64,000 nucleotides of DNA from Pseudeuparius sepicola. Taxonomy: Eukaryota > Arthropoda > Insecta > Coleoptera > Anthribidae. Position numbers and translations under genes: made by a program. Position 1 is the stretch's first letter. Every line of letters begins with the position of its first letter. Under the pieces are notes generated by a model that saw only the letters and a list, made by a program, of their open reading frames with translations, made no database searches and was not told the DNA's origin. The stretch is from contig OY987298.1 in NCBI GenBank assembly GCA_963920635.1, positions 20,679,647-20,743,646 on the forward strand. The letters run 5' to 3'. Below, in pieces: positions 1 through 11,215 of this stretch.

Positions 1-314
1 CCAAAAACTTTTTTTAACCTCAAAAACTAACAGGGGGATTGTCAATTTTTAATGACCATCCTGTACCTACATAACATAAACTTGAAACATTTATACGTTC
101 AAAACGAATAAGACATATCTTACCTATATGAAAATTTATCCTGCCACATCGGTTATAAAATAGGCTATTAATGTGAAATATTATTCCCATCTTAAAGAAT
201 TGATATTTAAGATAATAGGCCGTTACAGCTTCAAAATCGAGCCCCCAAACGACCAACAAACAATTCCGAGCCAAAACTTGAATGGGAACCACGCTTCCCC
301 TCATCCATCCCCTT
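1..314. other. unassigned AT-rich sequence
   Basis: No domain, repeat copy or RNA gene is recognised here. A 94-residue minus-strand open frame is present but has no recognisable motif and is of chance length for AT-rich DNA. Confidence 0.4.
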
Positions 315-545
315 TTTCTATATCCGCCAATATCACGCAGAAGTGTCTATAACTCGCCGAGCATTACCATAATCGGTTGCCGGGCCTTAGGCCCGCTTCG
401 ATTTTCCGGGATAAAAAAACGGAGGCGGAGGCATTGACAAACGGTCCTCAGTGAACGTTCTCCCTTGGGAGAGTAGAGGATGAGGGGCGGTGGGTGGGTG
501 GTCCCAGTCCTTCCTGTGAAATTTATTTTATGAGTTTCTGAGTAT
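315..545. repeat. dispersed repeat family R1, copy 1
   Basis: A moderately GC-rich block that recurs, diverged, at 15320-15660, 26840-27245, 35480-35690 and probably 60225-60420. Shared landmarks in order are a CTATAACTCGCC-like word, ATAATCGGTTGCCGG, a TTGACAAACGGTCCTC core, a purine/pyrimidine-rich stretch, and AATTTATTTTATGA near the right end. No terminal inverted repeats or coding capacity were seen, so it may be a SINE-like or other non-autonomous repeat; strand and class are not resolved. Confidence 0.55.
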
Positions 546-580
546 GAAGGTTTCTATAGGGTATACATTTTTTAGATAAA

Positions 581-588
581 GGTGGGTA
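581..588. repeat. 8-bp target-site duplication, left
   Basis: GGTGGGTA occurs directly before the element that starts at 589 and again at 2205-2212 directly after it. An 8-bp duplication is the hallmark of hAT insertion. Confidence 0.85.
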
Positions 589-2204
589 TAGTGTTTCACA
601 AGAAAAGATTTCTTGTCTTGTAAGGCCCATTCTTGTCTTGCACGACTCCTACTGGAAAAAATCTTGTCTTGCAAGCAAGATTTCTTGCCACTTCTTGTTC
701 TTGCATTTTTTGTTTAGTGACCGTTTAGTCACCGCAAGACTCTTGTTTGCAAGAGTCTTGCTACCAAGACTCTTGTTAGCAAGACCCTTGCATTATTTAT
801 TACGTGTAACGCTTGTCGAGACAAGTTGACGCGGCACTGCAGAGCCGCGGCGCGGCAGGGCGCGGGGTCCACCCACAGTGCCAGAGTACAAGGAAGGGGA
901 GAATATATAAACTTGACAGCGGCGGCGCCTTTGATGTTTGGCAGCCGGTGGTCGCCATGTTCTCTGTTTAGGAGACAGGGCCGTATTTAGAATTTAGTGA
1001 AGGGATAGTGTAGGTCTGTACTTAGATATTTTAAATCATTCATTGATAATCACAAAACAAATCATACATACTGAAATGATGATTAGAACAGGCAAAAATG
1101 TTAATTGGATTTGAAGGAATATTTTTAATTGAAGGTAGTTAGATAACTGAGAGGCGATTTTTCTTATCTTATTCCAAAAATTTAATATTTTATTGATCTT
1201 AAAATTTGATGACTGCCTGAGCAATATTTTTAAAGCCATAATTTTGTAGAATACAAATGAAAAACAAAACATAGGTATATGCAAAGATATATACAACATA
1301 TGTATTATAGAATATTGTCTTCCACGGATTAATTAAATATACCTACCCAGTTCTGAAACAGTTTCGTTCTTTTGATTATCATAAAAACTTAAAAAGGTGC
1401 TATTACGCCTTATATTACGCGTGTTTGTCGCTATTACTTTAGAAGGGTGCCCAACTTCTTGATAAAAAAAACTAATAGGTACATTTCAATATTAACGCAG
1501 ATTTTTTTTGTTATTATTTTTATTTATTTTTTTCCATTTTAATAATAATAATTTTGTTTTAATGTTTTCATGATTTTCAATTCGAAATGCGTAAGACTTT
1601 CCTTTCTGTTAAAGTTATTTTAATGTCTGTGCATTTCGATATTTGTGTGGAAGTGGACAAAAAAACTCGAAACCCACCCTGCTAAAATAACCCGATCTAC
1701 ATTATGCCACAATAATACGAAGCGAAACAATGCATTATCAAATTAGGAAGTCCAATAGACTCCTTTGGTTGTTAAAGTATTTTAGCAAAAATATAGTTAA
1801 ATCAAACTTATAAAAAATAAATTAATCCACTGCAGTTAACTGCAGTAGTTCAAAAAATAAAAAATATTTTAACTTACAGGAATATTGTAAATAAAATATA
1901 TATTTATTAGATACTAGTATATAGAGACAGTTATTCTTGAATAACCGTTTATATTTATGCTCATTTTGCAAAAATCAGTATTATTCAATATCGTCGTCAC
2001 TTACATTTTATTATTTATCCTATTAAAGTTTTGCAGAAATTATAATTACAAATAATGATTTTTGCAAGATTTCTTGCAAATTTGCAGAATAATTTCTTGT
2101 CTTGTCTTGCAAAGCAAGACAAGAAATTTAAAAGAGTCTTGCCTTGTTTTTGCAGCAAGAACAAGACAAGAACAAGAAATTTGCAAGAGTCTTGCGAAAC
2201 ACTA
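589..2204. mobile_element. non-autonomous hAT-type transposon
   Basis: A 1616-bp element bounded by 15-bp terminal inverted repeats, TAGTGTTTCACAAGA on the left and TAGTGTTTCGCAAGA (reverse complement) on the right, with one mismatch. It is flanked by a perfect 8-bp duplication GGTGGGTA. Both subterminal zones (about 600-830 and 2055-2200) are packed with CTTG, TCTTGTCTTG and GCAAGAGTCTTGC words in both orientations, as expected of transposase-binding subterminal repeats. No transposase frame is present, so it must be mobilised in trans or be dead. hAT assignment rests on the duplication length and terminal shape. Confidence 0.85.
835..970 (+). promoter_or_regulatory. relic TATA promoter and leader inside the hAT element
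   Basis: A GC-rich island in an AT-rich element. TATATAAA at 904-911 is a good TATA box, followed about 45 bases later by an ATG at 957 in a favourable GTCGCC context. That frame stops after four codons (ATG TTC TCT GTT TAG). This looks like the promoter and first exon start of an ancestral transposase gene kept after internal deletion. The function is inferred from position only. Confidence 0.4.
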
Positions 2205-2212
2205 GGTGGGTA

Positions 2213-3263
2213 TTTTTTGAAAGAGTATTCATGAAATTATCGTGAACAGCAGAAATATATTTTTTCCCATGCACTCTCTCAGAGGATTTAAATTTTTTTA
2301 GTCGTATATAATGACATTTAAAAAGTCCAAATTTAAACTGCAGTGAAGCAAAAAGCAATAATTATACCGCAGTATTAAGACTACACAAAATCTAAGCACC
2401 CTATGAATTTGAAAGAAACATTTTTTTATGCAAAACTGAACGTGTGAGATAAATGTGGTGCAACTTACCCCGCCTGCACTATACTGTTGAAAATAAGCGA
2501 CCTCTAGCAAATTCGTTCAAATACTTTCAGCACTCTTATAAACCGTACAAAATTGAAGATTGGTTCCTTTTGTCGTTTCCAAAAAATTTAGGAAAACCTC
2601 TTTTCTTAGACAAACTTTCGCGCCCTCTACTTTTTTTATTAAGCGTTTTTTGAACCTACGTTCACATGACATTTTTTGCTTGGAAATGAGATTTTCTACG
2701 ATCAGTTTTATTTCGAACATTTAGAACTTGTACCCTCTATACACAGGGTGATTCAGTCATGATATAAAAAATTATAACCACACCGTGGGAGGGGTTTACT
2801 AAAAAGGAAAATGGGAAAAAACACTTTTCTCTCGAAGTTTAAAACGTGGGGCAAATTAACCTTAATACCCAAGTAAATTGACCCTTCTGCTTCGATGTCA
2901 ACGGTCAAGGTTGGCACTGGAGAGCTGTGTTGCCCCATTTCCATAGTTTTTTAAGGGCAAGCGTTATCACACTTCAAACATCTTAAGAAAATGTTGTATT
3001 CACATCATAAGCACCAGCATTTGCTTAAAGTCTTTTCGCGAATTTCCGTACACCATTTGTATCGCAATTTTTAAATTGCACGAGATATTGCTATCGGCAA
3101 CGCGTAATGACGCCTACCACGATCCATATTTTGCACGTTTTCATGTTTTTCTAAGCAACAAAACAGCCTGACAGTGGTTATTATGACATCATTGTTTAGT
3201 TTACTGACTGGCCGGCCACTAGACGCTGGCGGCGTTGGCTGCCAGTGAGTAATCGCATTAGAT
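2213..3263. other. gap with one orphan CAGGGTG-type terminus
   Basis: No gene is recognised. At 2741-2775 there is a CACAGGGTGATTCAGTCATG end resembling the fold-back elements elsewhere, but no partner end was found downstream before 3263. The rest is AT-rich unassigned DNA with short chance frames on both strands. Confidence 0.4.
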
Positions 3264-3962
3264 CGGCACCGTCGCAATGATAAAGGCCTGCCAGCTGTCG
3301 ACGCGAAACGTCACTACGTCATCACAGGGAGGTCGGGAGGTTGCTTTTTGAAGTTGTTTACGTTTACTTGTTTGGCGATTTTCTTGTTTTAAAGAACGTT
3401 TGTTGTGTGTTGGACTGTGTTTTTTAGTAATATAGGACGTGGAGTTTTATTAATAAGGTGGTAAAACGGCAGTGGTTCATAATAAAGTGATTAAGGTTCA
3501 ATATTAGTTTGTTGTGCCTATAGTTTCTGTGCCAAAGTGAGTTAAGATTAGAGATTTTGTTCCTACACAGTTTTCCAGGATTTTGGTTTGGACTGTTGGA
3601 GAGTGTTATACCTAAACATTTTACGTGATTAAACGTAACCACCTTGAAATCAGTAAGTTTTATGGTTTTATTTATTCGAATTTAGTTGTATCTAGGCACG
3701 CAAATAAGAAATAATTGGCATTTACGAAAATTTTACCGGTAGATATCTAAATGCACCAAAACCCCTTGAAAATGTGACTTTTACTCTCGTAGATTATTAT
3801 CCTTGTTGTAAAACCATGAGCTATATATTATGTAAACAATCATTTTAAAGTGTTTTTTTTACCAAATTTACCAAGTTGACACCTTGAAATGTGACTTTGG
3901 CTGACCTCCCTTGGATGACTCATCGCTTTCAGCTGGCGGGCCTTGTTATTGCGACGGTGCCG
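3264..3962 (+). mobile_element. P-like non-autonomous DNA transposon, copy 1
   Basis: A 699-bp element. The left end reads CGGCACCGTCGCAATGATAA and the right end is its imperfect inverse, ATTGCGACGGTGCCG, followed inward by GGCGGGCCTTGTT and CAGCTG. The first 280 bp match the copy at 21087 almost base for base, including the TAGTAATATAGGACGTGGAG stretch. This copy lacks the THAP start seen in copy 2 but keeps a diverged CCAGGATTTTGGTTTGGACTG stretch from just after it. Flanks (ATTAGAT and GTAATAC) do not form a clear duplication, so the insertion is old or rearranged. P-superfamily assignment is inferred from the THAP fragment in copy 2. Confidence 0.7.
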
Positions 3963-4429
3963 GTAATACAGTCAATTCCTTAGCGACATGTGTCAAAAGG
4001 AGACTCGCTTTTTAGCGAAATATCTTCTAAAGACATGAATAATGTGCATTTTATTTGATTTTACGTTAATCTACATAGCAAAGAGATTGTATTAGGACCA
4101 AATTTAAGCTTAAAATACTGTCTGTCTTTCTGTAAATTGAAATGGAGGCTAGCTTATTTTTGGCACATGTCCGTAAAGAGGCTTCTGTTGCAAAAGATAT
4201 TTATTCTGTGTTCTGTGCTATATAGGCTTAGATCTATCGGTTGTGGTTACAATTGGAAATAGCGAACATACTTGTTACATAATGCGCAGAAACAACAAAA
4301 GAATATCCTAATTATCACCTATCCATTGAACTTTAACCTTAAACTTTATATAGATTAGTCCCCTTCCAAGCTGCAAGGCAAAAAATGCCACAGCTGCGAA
4401 AAAACTCCCCAATCTCAATTTCCTCTATT
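3963..4429. other. unassigned AT-rich gap
   Basis: No repeat copy, domain or RNA gene recognised. Confidence 0.4.
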
Positions 4430-4640
4430 ATCCGAACCGTCATCGCCAATAAACGTTGAGCATCGTATGGCCCTCTATAGTGTGTCGGGCGATCGGCATT
4501 TCCTTCCTATAAAGGGCGATGACCGCCGTCAACTGCTAAAGGTATGTGGAGCACATTTTGGCTACATTTACATGAATATGAATCGATGAAGCGAAGCCAT
4601 TGTGGGATTTTTTTGCTATCGCGACAATTTGTTCTGTAAA
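4430..4640. repeat. dispersed repeat family R2, copy 1
   Basis: Diverged match to 9600-9860. Shared landmarks in order: TTATCCGAACC/TTGTCCGAACC, a TCGTATGGCCCT/TCGTGGCCCT word, CCTATAAAGGGCG, and CATTTACATGAATATGAATCG versus CATCTACATGAATGGGAATCG. No coding frame or terminal repeats were identified. Confidence 0.55.
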
Positions 4641-4821
4641 ATTACATTATTATTTTTCCTCGATTTTGTATTAATTTACTTGGATTGCATTATACCAAGA
4701 TCTAGACCTATGCAACAAATACAATTTATTTGGCATTTTATATAGGAATGCGGTGTGGTTAATTTTGTAGCCAGTTATTTTACAAAAAATGCGGCATAAG
4801 CAATCGAAAACGACTTAAATA

Positions 4822-5405
4822 TACAGGGTGTTTCAATAAGGGCGTAGAGGTACAATATCTCAGGAATTAATAGTCCTGGAGCTTTGTGAAAAATTTCTTC
4901 TTAAGTAGGTAATGTGGTCAGGAAAAATCTCTGGAAATTATTTTCAAGTTCGTAGGTCGGCCGCTAGAGAGCGTATTCGAAACAATAAATTTGAAAAATG
5001 AGTTTTCTCAAAAGAAAAGGACTAATAAAGGTATATCAGTATTTCATTGCACTCATCAGTAAATTCTGAACAATTTTCGTTAATGATTTTTTGTTCTGGC
5101 TCTTCAAATAGAGATGAAACGGGCGGATAAACTCTGACTTGAAGAAATGCTGCTAACTTCGGTTTGGCTTAACCGAAGTGGTCGAATTTCGGCTTGTTGA
5201 AGAGAGCTTTCCTTCTTCTATTAAATGATTGTCCAATAAGGTTATTTCGAATTTCGTGGTCACCGCTAGAGGGCGCAATTTGAAAAATTCCCATTATATT
5301 ACAATTTTCTCCGAAATTTTAGATGCAATGATATATTTATTCTGTTATAATCGATATTAATTCCTGAGATATGGTACCTATTCACCATTAATGAAACACC
5401 ATGTA
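4822..5405. mobile_element. fold-back element, TACAGGGTGTTTCA type
   Basis: The left end TACAGGGTGTTTCAATAAGG is mirrored by the right end, whose reverse complement reads TACATGGTGTTTCATTAATG. Both continue inward to TATCTCAGGAATTAAT, giving arms of at least 60 bp. The middle also carries two related CTAGAGRGCG segments in opposite orientation (around 4970 and 5265), so the palindrome extends further with decay. TA flanks both ends. No coding sequence. Confidence 0.75.
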
Positions 5406-6469
5406 TATATTTCCAATTGTTTCCCGCGTGTTATTTAGTAAATATACCTTTGAGATATTGGGCCATTACAATTTTTTTTGCAAATTCAATATACCAACTA
5501 GTTAGTTCCCATTCACTGAATTCCTTCTACTGAACGAACCATTGTACGATAAAAGCGGGCCCTGTATGCATGACGACCCGCATTTTGAGTGCTACAAAGG
5601 GATCAGAGCTACAATTCCATTTTCCCGAAATGTCCTTACATTCAGGTTTTTGCGTGAATAGAAATCCATCAGGTCGACCGGAGATTTTTTGTGATTCTGG
5701 ACAGTTTTCCGTCGAGTGCAAAAGAATTAGGTGGAATTCGCTGGAATAAAAAGTACACGCAAAAACGGTGACCATGAGGTTTAGAAATCAAATCGGGCCA
5801 AGAGTAAGGTGCTATTATTCTATTATTATTTGTCATCTCAATAATGAGACGTAAAATTTATTATAATAAAAAATCGTCAGTTTGGGTTTCTCTCAAGATT
5901 AGGTACGTATGTTACAACCCTGTTACACTAAGACAGACTAATTAGTTGGAGAAGCGTTCTAATGAGGTCAACGAAGAACATCTCGAACGAATAACATTAT
6001 CTCAGAAACGAAGAACTTTAGGACCTATATGTTTATATGAGCAACCTACCTTGCAATGAGGTTTTCTACAAAATGCCAAAGTCCTGATCAACAAACCTGG
6101 ATATTGGCGTTGGCACTGGCAAAAAAGAAGAGTTTGCATCAACTGGTACTTAACTAAAATTCATTGTAGGAAAAGCATCGATAGTGGTCGACTAGTGCAT
6201 CTAGAGGCCAAACCTCAAAGATATTGCCCCAGGAACCGGCGGAAAAGATATTGTTTATGCAGTCAGTGCAACTACAAGATATACCGAGACCGTACAGTTC
6301 TGAGGGCCAACGAATTGCCTATATATATTAGGTGTTAAACATACAGAGAAGAAGAAGGCGATGGAGAAATGGAAGCGTCTAGATGGTTACAATCACCGTG
6401 CGTCTACTACTTGTGTTAGAGTGTATCAAAACATCAAAGAGCTGGAGAAAGATCTTTACAGGTCCACGC
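5406..6469. other. unassigned gap
   Basis: No recognisable gene or repeat. A minus-strand 82-residue frame (5527-5775) shows no domain. Confidence 0.35.
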
Positions 6470-7026
6470 AGAAAGAAAGAAAGAACCTTTATTTAAATAG
6501 GAAACTTATTTAGGAGGTAGCCAACAACAGTCACAACAACACATATACAAATATGTAACAAAATACTTTGAATGTGATACACAACCACCAGAAAAACATC
6601 CCCTACTAATAATTATAAGAAAGCACAAATACAAGGCATTAGTTTACTAATTGGTTTTAATATCATCTAATAATCTTTTCATTGTTCATTGAATTTCTAT
6701 TACCAAGTCTTATCGATGTGAAAGTCGCAGTTTCTTCTTGTAAAATAATTGTGAATGTCAATGTTTAGACCTATAAATTCCTGAAAGTAAGGTGGGGCTA
6801 AGTTGTGCAATATCTTAAAGATGAAAACCATTGTTAGGTAGTATAACCTTTTGTTTACTGGAAGCCACTTTAGAACATCAAGCATGACTGCCACTGGCGC
6901 ACATCTGGCAATCTTTAGTATTATTGGCGTTCCACGGTTCTGCAGTTTTTGTAGCTGTCCAATTTGATTGGAATTAAACATACAGGTCACTGAAGCACAA
7001 TAATCAAAATGTGACTGAATGATTGA

Positions 7027-7626
7027 TTAGAAAACTGTGACTTTAGAATTCATAGATACATTTTTGGATATTCGAGGAAAGAAATAAAGTTTTTTTGATA
7101 TCTTCTTATAAATATATTGAAATTGACTGTTAAATGCCAATATATTATCTATTTGAAAACTGAGATATTTAGTAGACTCGACAATGGCTATCTTTTCACT
7201 ATTTATTTTTAGATTTACATCATTTAAATCAACCTTCATGTACCTGTGCTTGGTTGTAACTATCATGCCTTTAGTTTTAGAAATATTAAGCTTTAATTTG
7301 TTTGCTTGGAGATATCCATTTATGCAAGAAAGTACAGAGTTCATCCTTTGCACTGCCGCATTCAAATCAACATCGTAACAAGCCAACAATGTGTCATCTG
7401 CAAACAAATTGATGAAATCACAATCAATAAACAACTTTATATCATTCAAGCATAAGATGAACAGAAGAGGTCCCAGTACACTCCCTTGGGGTACCCCTAA
7501 ATTAATATCAATTTCATCGGATTGAATGTCTTGTAATCTTACTCGCTGTTTTCTATTATTGAGATAATCCATGAACCAGCTACGAACATCCCCAGACAAA
7601 CCATATCCCCGTAGCTTATCCAACAA
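7027..7626 (-). pseudogene. reverse transcriptase core fragment
   Basis: A 199-residue open segment, the best preserved part of the LINE at 6470-9545. It contains SWFMDYLNNRKQRV, then GVPQGSVLGPLLFI, then NLFADDT with the two catalytic aspartates, then INGYLQANKLKLNISKTK. A stop codon separates it from the next C-terminal segment at 6990. The protein would copy element RNA at a nicked chromosomal target. This copy cannot be functional because the frame is broken on both sides. Confidence 0.85.
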
Positions 7627-8553
7627 TATGCACCTATTTAGAGTCTCAATGCTCTCCTCAGATCCAAGAAAACGACCACTATATACTTCTTATTACTCAA
7701 TTCCCTCTTAAAAGTACACAAGGCTAATTGAAGTGCTGCTTCACATGAATATTTATTACGAAATCCAGATTGGTTAACAATCAGAATTTCATTATTTTGT
7801 ACGTGTTCAAGAATTTGACTGTAAACAGCCATTTCAATCACTTTTTCAATTGTAAAGTATTAACTGGCCTAAATTCACTTTCTTCAACTGTGCCACCAAC
7901 CTTAGGAATAGGAACTACGTTACTCGTTTTCAAAGGTTCCGGAAAAGTTGATGTTTTAAGCGAGGTATTCGCAAGATTAAGCAAAACGTGACCACACGTT
8001 TGAAATACATGTTTTAACATTTTTGAATTAAGGACATCATGAGCACTACATCTATTATCATAAAGACAGTATAATACCCCGCAGATCATCAAGGGATAAT
8101 GGTGTGAAACTTGTAAAACAAAAGGATACAAATTACAATTCACGAAATTTAGAGATGTAGACTGACCAATACTGTCAACTATACCCTCAATACTATATAG
8201 CAACAAAGTATCTGTTAAAATTATTGACAATTTGTACGAAGTTATGACTCATCTCTATTTGTCCTTGGAACTCAAACTTAATACAGTTTGGAAATGTCTG
8301 GTAATTAATATCAATAACTTTCTTCAAAGTTTTCCACATAAGCTTAGAATTACATACCTCTGTATTTATCGATTTTTTCATAAAAATATTTTTCCTTTTT
8401 TTTTATTGACAACTTCATTTCGAAGTCTCTTAAAGGCAGCCCATTTTTCATTTCTTTCATTATCTACAGACTTCTGGAACTTTTTACGCAATTTGTTCCG
8501 TTCCTTAATCTTTAAAGCAATGTAATTATTGTCAAACCATGGTAAACTACTAC

Positions 8554-9435
8554 CTGGACCAACACTATATTAAAGACCTGTGCATAGCGCTGTTTCAAGC
8601 GATCGCCACTGGCGCCACACGACGAAACAAATTTACACCTTGGTTTTAGTTAAAACACCATTGTTGCAGAATCTTTTATAAAATAAAAACATGCAAATAT
8701 GTCTGTTACAACGAAGTTAATATTCAAAATAAAAATAAAATATTTGTTTGTTATGTCCCTCTAATTTGACAAGTTCACATGACATATTTTCATACTTTTT
8801 CTTAAGATAAAGCAAGTCTAAAAAGCAAGCAAGAATATTTGGTACCTTTTGGTTTGAAACGCAGTCCATGGCTAATTGTAGTATGTGAAAGCATAAAACG
8901 CATTAGATTTTTCAGTTTCTTCTTTATATGGAGGACTATATTGGTTCGCTTTGAAGCTAAAAACAAAATTTTCTATTTTCGTTCCTGCATACGTTAAAAA
9001 ATACTCTTCCAAAATAATATCTTTAATTTTCGCTTCTTCAGCTGGTTGATCAGATCATACCATAATTCCAAATTAGTGTTTATTCTTCTGCAATTCACCT
9101 AATGGTCTGTCCATACCATTTTCTTCATGTGCGCGAAAATTTCATGTTATCACAAACAAATCTACCTCGAAAAGCCGTATTAATAGGATAAAACTGCCAC
9201 ATACTGGACGCAAAGACAATTCGTTACCGTAAAAAGAAGGTAAATCGTAATAAAGCTGGATATTTAAAATTTTGGATTTTTTAAACGTCAGAAACTGACA
9301 TCCCATTAGCCACAGAATACCCCCCTATAACCTATAATAAGTCGCCATTTTTTTCGTCGTGTAGCGCCACCCCAATCCGTAAACAACAATGAAATATGAC
9401 GGCATGCTCGGGTCTTTAATATAGTGTTGGTCCAG
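8554..9435. mobile_element. 882-bp DNA element with 25-bp TIRs inserted in the LINE
   Basis: Perfect terminal inverted repeats of 25 bp begin CTGGACCAACACTATATT and end the mirror image at 9411-9435. The element is flanked by a 7-bp direct duplication CTACTAC (8547-8553 and 9436-9442). Removing it with one duplication joins the two LINE coding parts in frame (RIRSS to LPWFD), which proves the boundaries. No transposase frame is visible. A diverged relative lies at 60946-61843. Superfamily is uncertain; a 7-bp duplication is compatible with some P-like elements. Confidence 0.9.
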
Positions 9436-9579
9436 CTACTACGAATCCGGCCGACCTGCAATGGTGCAGCCCTATCAATCACTTCCTGGCACTTAGTGAA
9501 AAAGTCATCATAAATGACATTAACATCATTTGAGCCCAAATTCCAAAAGCGGTACTACTACTACTTGCGACAGCCCGAA

Positions 9580-9870
9580 TCGTCCGGAAATTCACGGGGT
9601 AGATATTTTTTACACATCAGGCGTATTCTCCGATCGCGGTCGCCCCTATTGTCCGAACCTTCGTCCCGGTAATCGCGGCACATCGTGGCCCTTTGTGCTG
9701 CTGACGACCCGCATTTCCCGCCCTATAAAGGGCGGCATCCGCTTCCGCAGTCCGACGAAGGTACGGGCCACATTTCGGCCAAATCTACATGAATGGGAAT
9801 CGGTTGGGTCGAACAATTAGGGGCCATCAGCGGACTTTTTGCGATTCCGACAATTTGAGAGCGGAGTCCC
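9580..9870. repeat. dispersed repeat family R2, copy 2
   Basis: GC-rich block matching 4430-4640 around CCTATAAAGGGCG and TCTACATGAATGGGAATCGG. It abuts the truncated 5' end of the LINE. The 96-residue plus frame across it has no domain and is most likely a GC-rich chance frame. Confidence 0.5.
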
Positions 9871-10110
9871 GTATGGCAATAACGCGAAGGTCTCCCTCCA
9901 CCCTACTCTCGGTGACATTGAATAGAATACAATCCTCTGTATTTATGAGGTGAGGTTTTCAGGTGAATTTGCTTGAAATTTATAAATTTCCGGAATTACT
10001 TGGAGTAAATAAGGCTAATGGGGATATATATTTGCTCTACTCCAATGAGTGAGTATAAATTTGTGGCGCTGGATCATTTTATAAACGCGTGAAGAAAAAA
10101 GTAATAATTA

Positions 10111-10886
10111 TACAGGATGATTTTTTTAGGTCTACCACCGCCATTTTCTAGCTTATTTTGGGCCCTACAAACAAAGCGTAAGGAACAAAAATGTTGCAAT
10201 TTTGGCCAATATTAAAAAAACCTCAAATTGAGCAAAACTATTACCAGCCGTGGAATGTTTATTTTAAGAGACAGAGGAAAACTTTTATATTGAAAATTGA
10301 TGGCACTGAAAAGCTTTATCCATCCACGTAGTCAGATAGTTTCAGCAGATTACACAGGGTCTTCGGCTCTCTTGAGGCTATGAAAATTTTTTTGTTCATT
10401 TCTTATTAAGCGATTTTCTTGCTTATTTCAGGCCGCACAGAAAATACTTAAGAAAACAAAATATGGCAATTTTGGTCAGCGAGGTGACTTTAAAAAGGGA
10501 ATAAGCCTCCATGCCCAACTTTTCGCACTGTACTAAGAAAACTTAGAATCGACAAAAATTTGCATGGTCTCAAGAGAGCCGAAGACCCTGTGTAATTTGC
10601 TGAAACTACCTGACTTTGTGGATGGATAAAGCTTCTCAGTGCCATCAATTTTCAATATAAAAGTTTTCCTCCGTCTCTTAAAATAAACATTCCACGGCTA
10701 TTAATAGTTTTGCTCAATTTGAGTTTTTTTTTAATATTGCGCGACAAGTTGGCCATGGATGCCGATTTCTTTTGCAGCACCACTTAGCTGTCCAAAATTG
10801 CAACATTTTTGTTTCTTACGCTTTTTTTGTAGGGCGCAAAATAAGCGAGAAAATCGCGGTGGTAGACCTAAAAAAATCATCTTGTA
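10111..10886. mobile_element. long fold-back element, TACAGGATGATTT type
   Basis: A 776-bp near-palindrome. The ends TACAGGATGATTTTTTTAGG and its mirror (reverse complement TACAAGATGATTTTTTTAGG) continue through GTCTACCACCG, GGAATGTTTATTTTAAGAGA and CTTCGGCTCTCTTGAG, so arms are about 280 bp with only scattered differences. TA is at both outer ends. A diverged partial relative is at 43085-43265 (CAAAATAAGCGAGAAAAT and AAAGAGCCGAACACCCTG). No coding sequence. Confidence 0.85.
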
Positions 10887-11063
10887 TACTTATTTCAGGT
10901 AACCCTATACTTCAGTGAGTTGTCATGACAACCCTCTGGAATAAGATGCTAATAATTATTCTTTTTCGAAGGATCTAGGAAAGTCTTGAGGGCCGTTTTT
11001 TCGGATACAGGAGAACTATTAGAGTTTTGATGGCCTAAATTATTCAATAGTTTCGCCGATCTA

Positions 11064-11215
11064 TACAGGGTTTTCCAAGATAAGAGAAACAAGAGGTGTG
11101 AAAGAAAAAATGTTGAGTTGAAATTTGACCATTTAGGGTCCCGCTCCGCTTGAATTGAAAGTAATTTCCGTCATATTTTCAGTTTCTATAAATCAAAATA
11201 GCCCTTGGCATAACC
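11064..11215. repeat. one-sided fragment of the 24.8-kb fold-back family
   Basis: Begins TACAGGGTTTTCCAAGATAA and then follows, with divergence, the first 150 bp of the element at 24821 (AGAAACAAGAGGTGTGAAAG, TTGACCATTT). No mirrored right end found nearby. Confidence 0.5.

Larger units (their letters stand above)
6470..9545 (-). pseudogene. degraded non-LTR (LINE) retrotransposon, RT region
   Basis: The minus strand carries, in 5' to 3' order, a linker between endonuclease and RT (9539-9443, with FFTKCQEVIDRAAP), the PWFDNNY/RNKL segment (8545-8400), the start of the RT domain (8381-7640), the RT core (7626-7027, with GVPQGSVLGPLLF and the FADDT catalytic box) and the RT C-terminal part (6990-6700, with LQKLQNRG and LKWLPVNKR). 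This motif set is typical of Jockey/CR1-type elements. The endonuclease is missing, so it is 5' truncated near 9545. Several frame breaks and stops interrupt it. On the minus strand an AAATAAAGG followed by a TTTC repeat at about 6475-6500 may be the 3' end. An 882-bp DNA element is inserted at 8554-9435. Confidence 0.85.
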
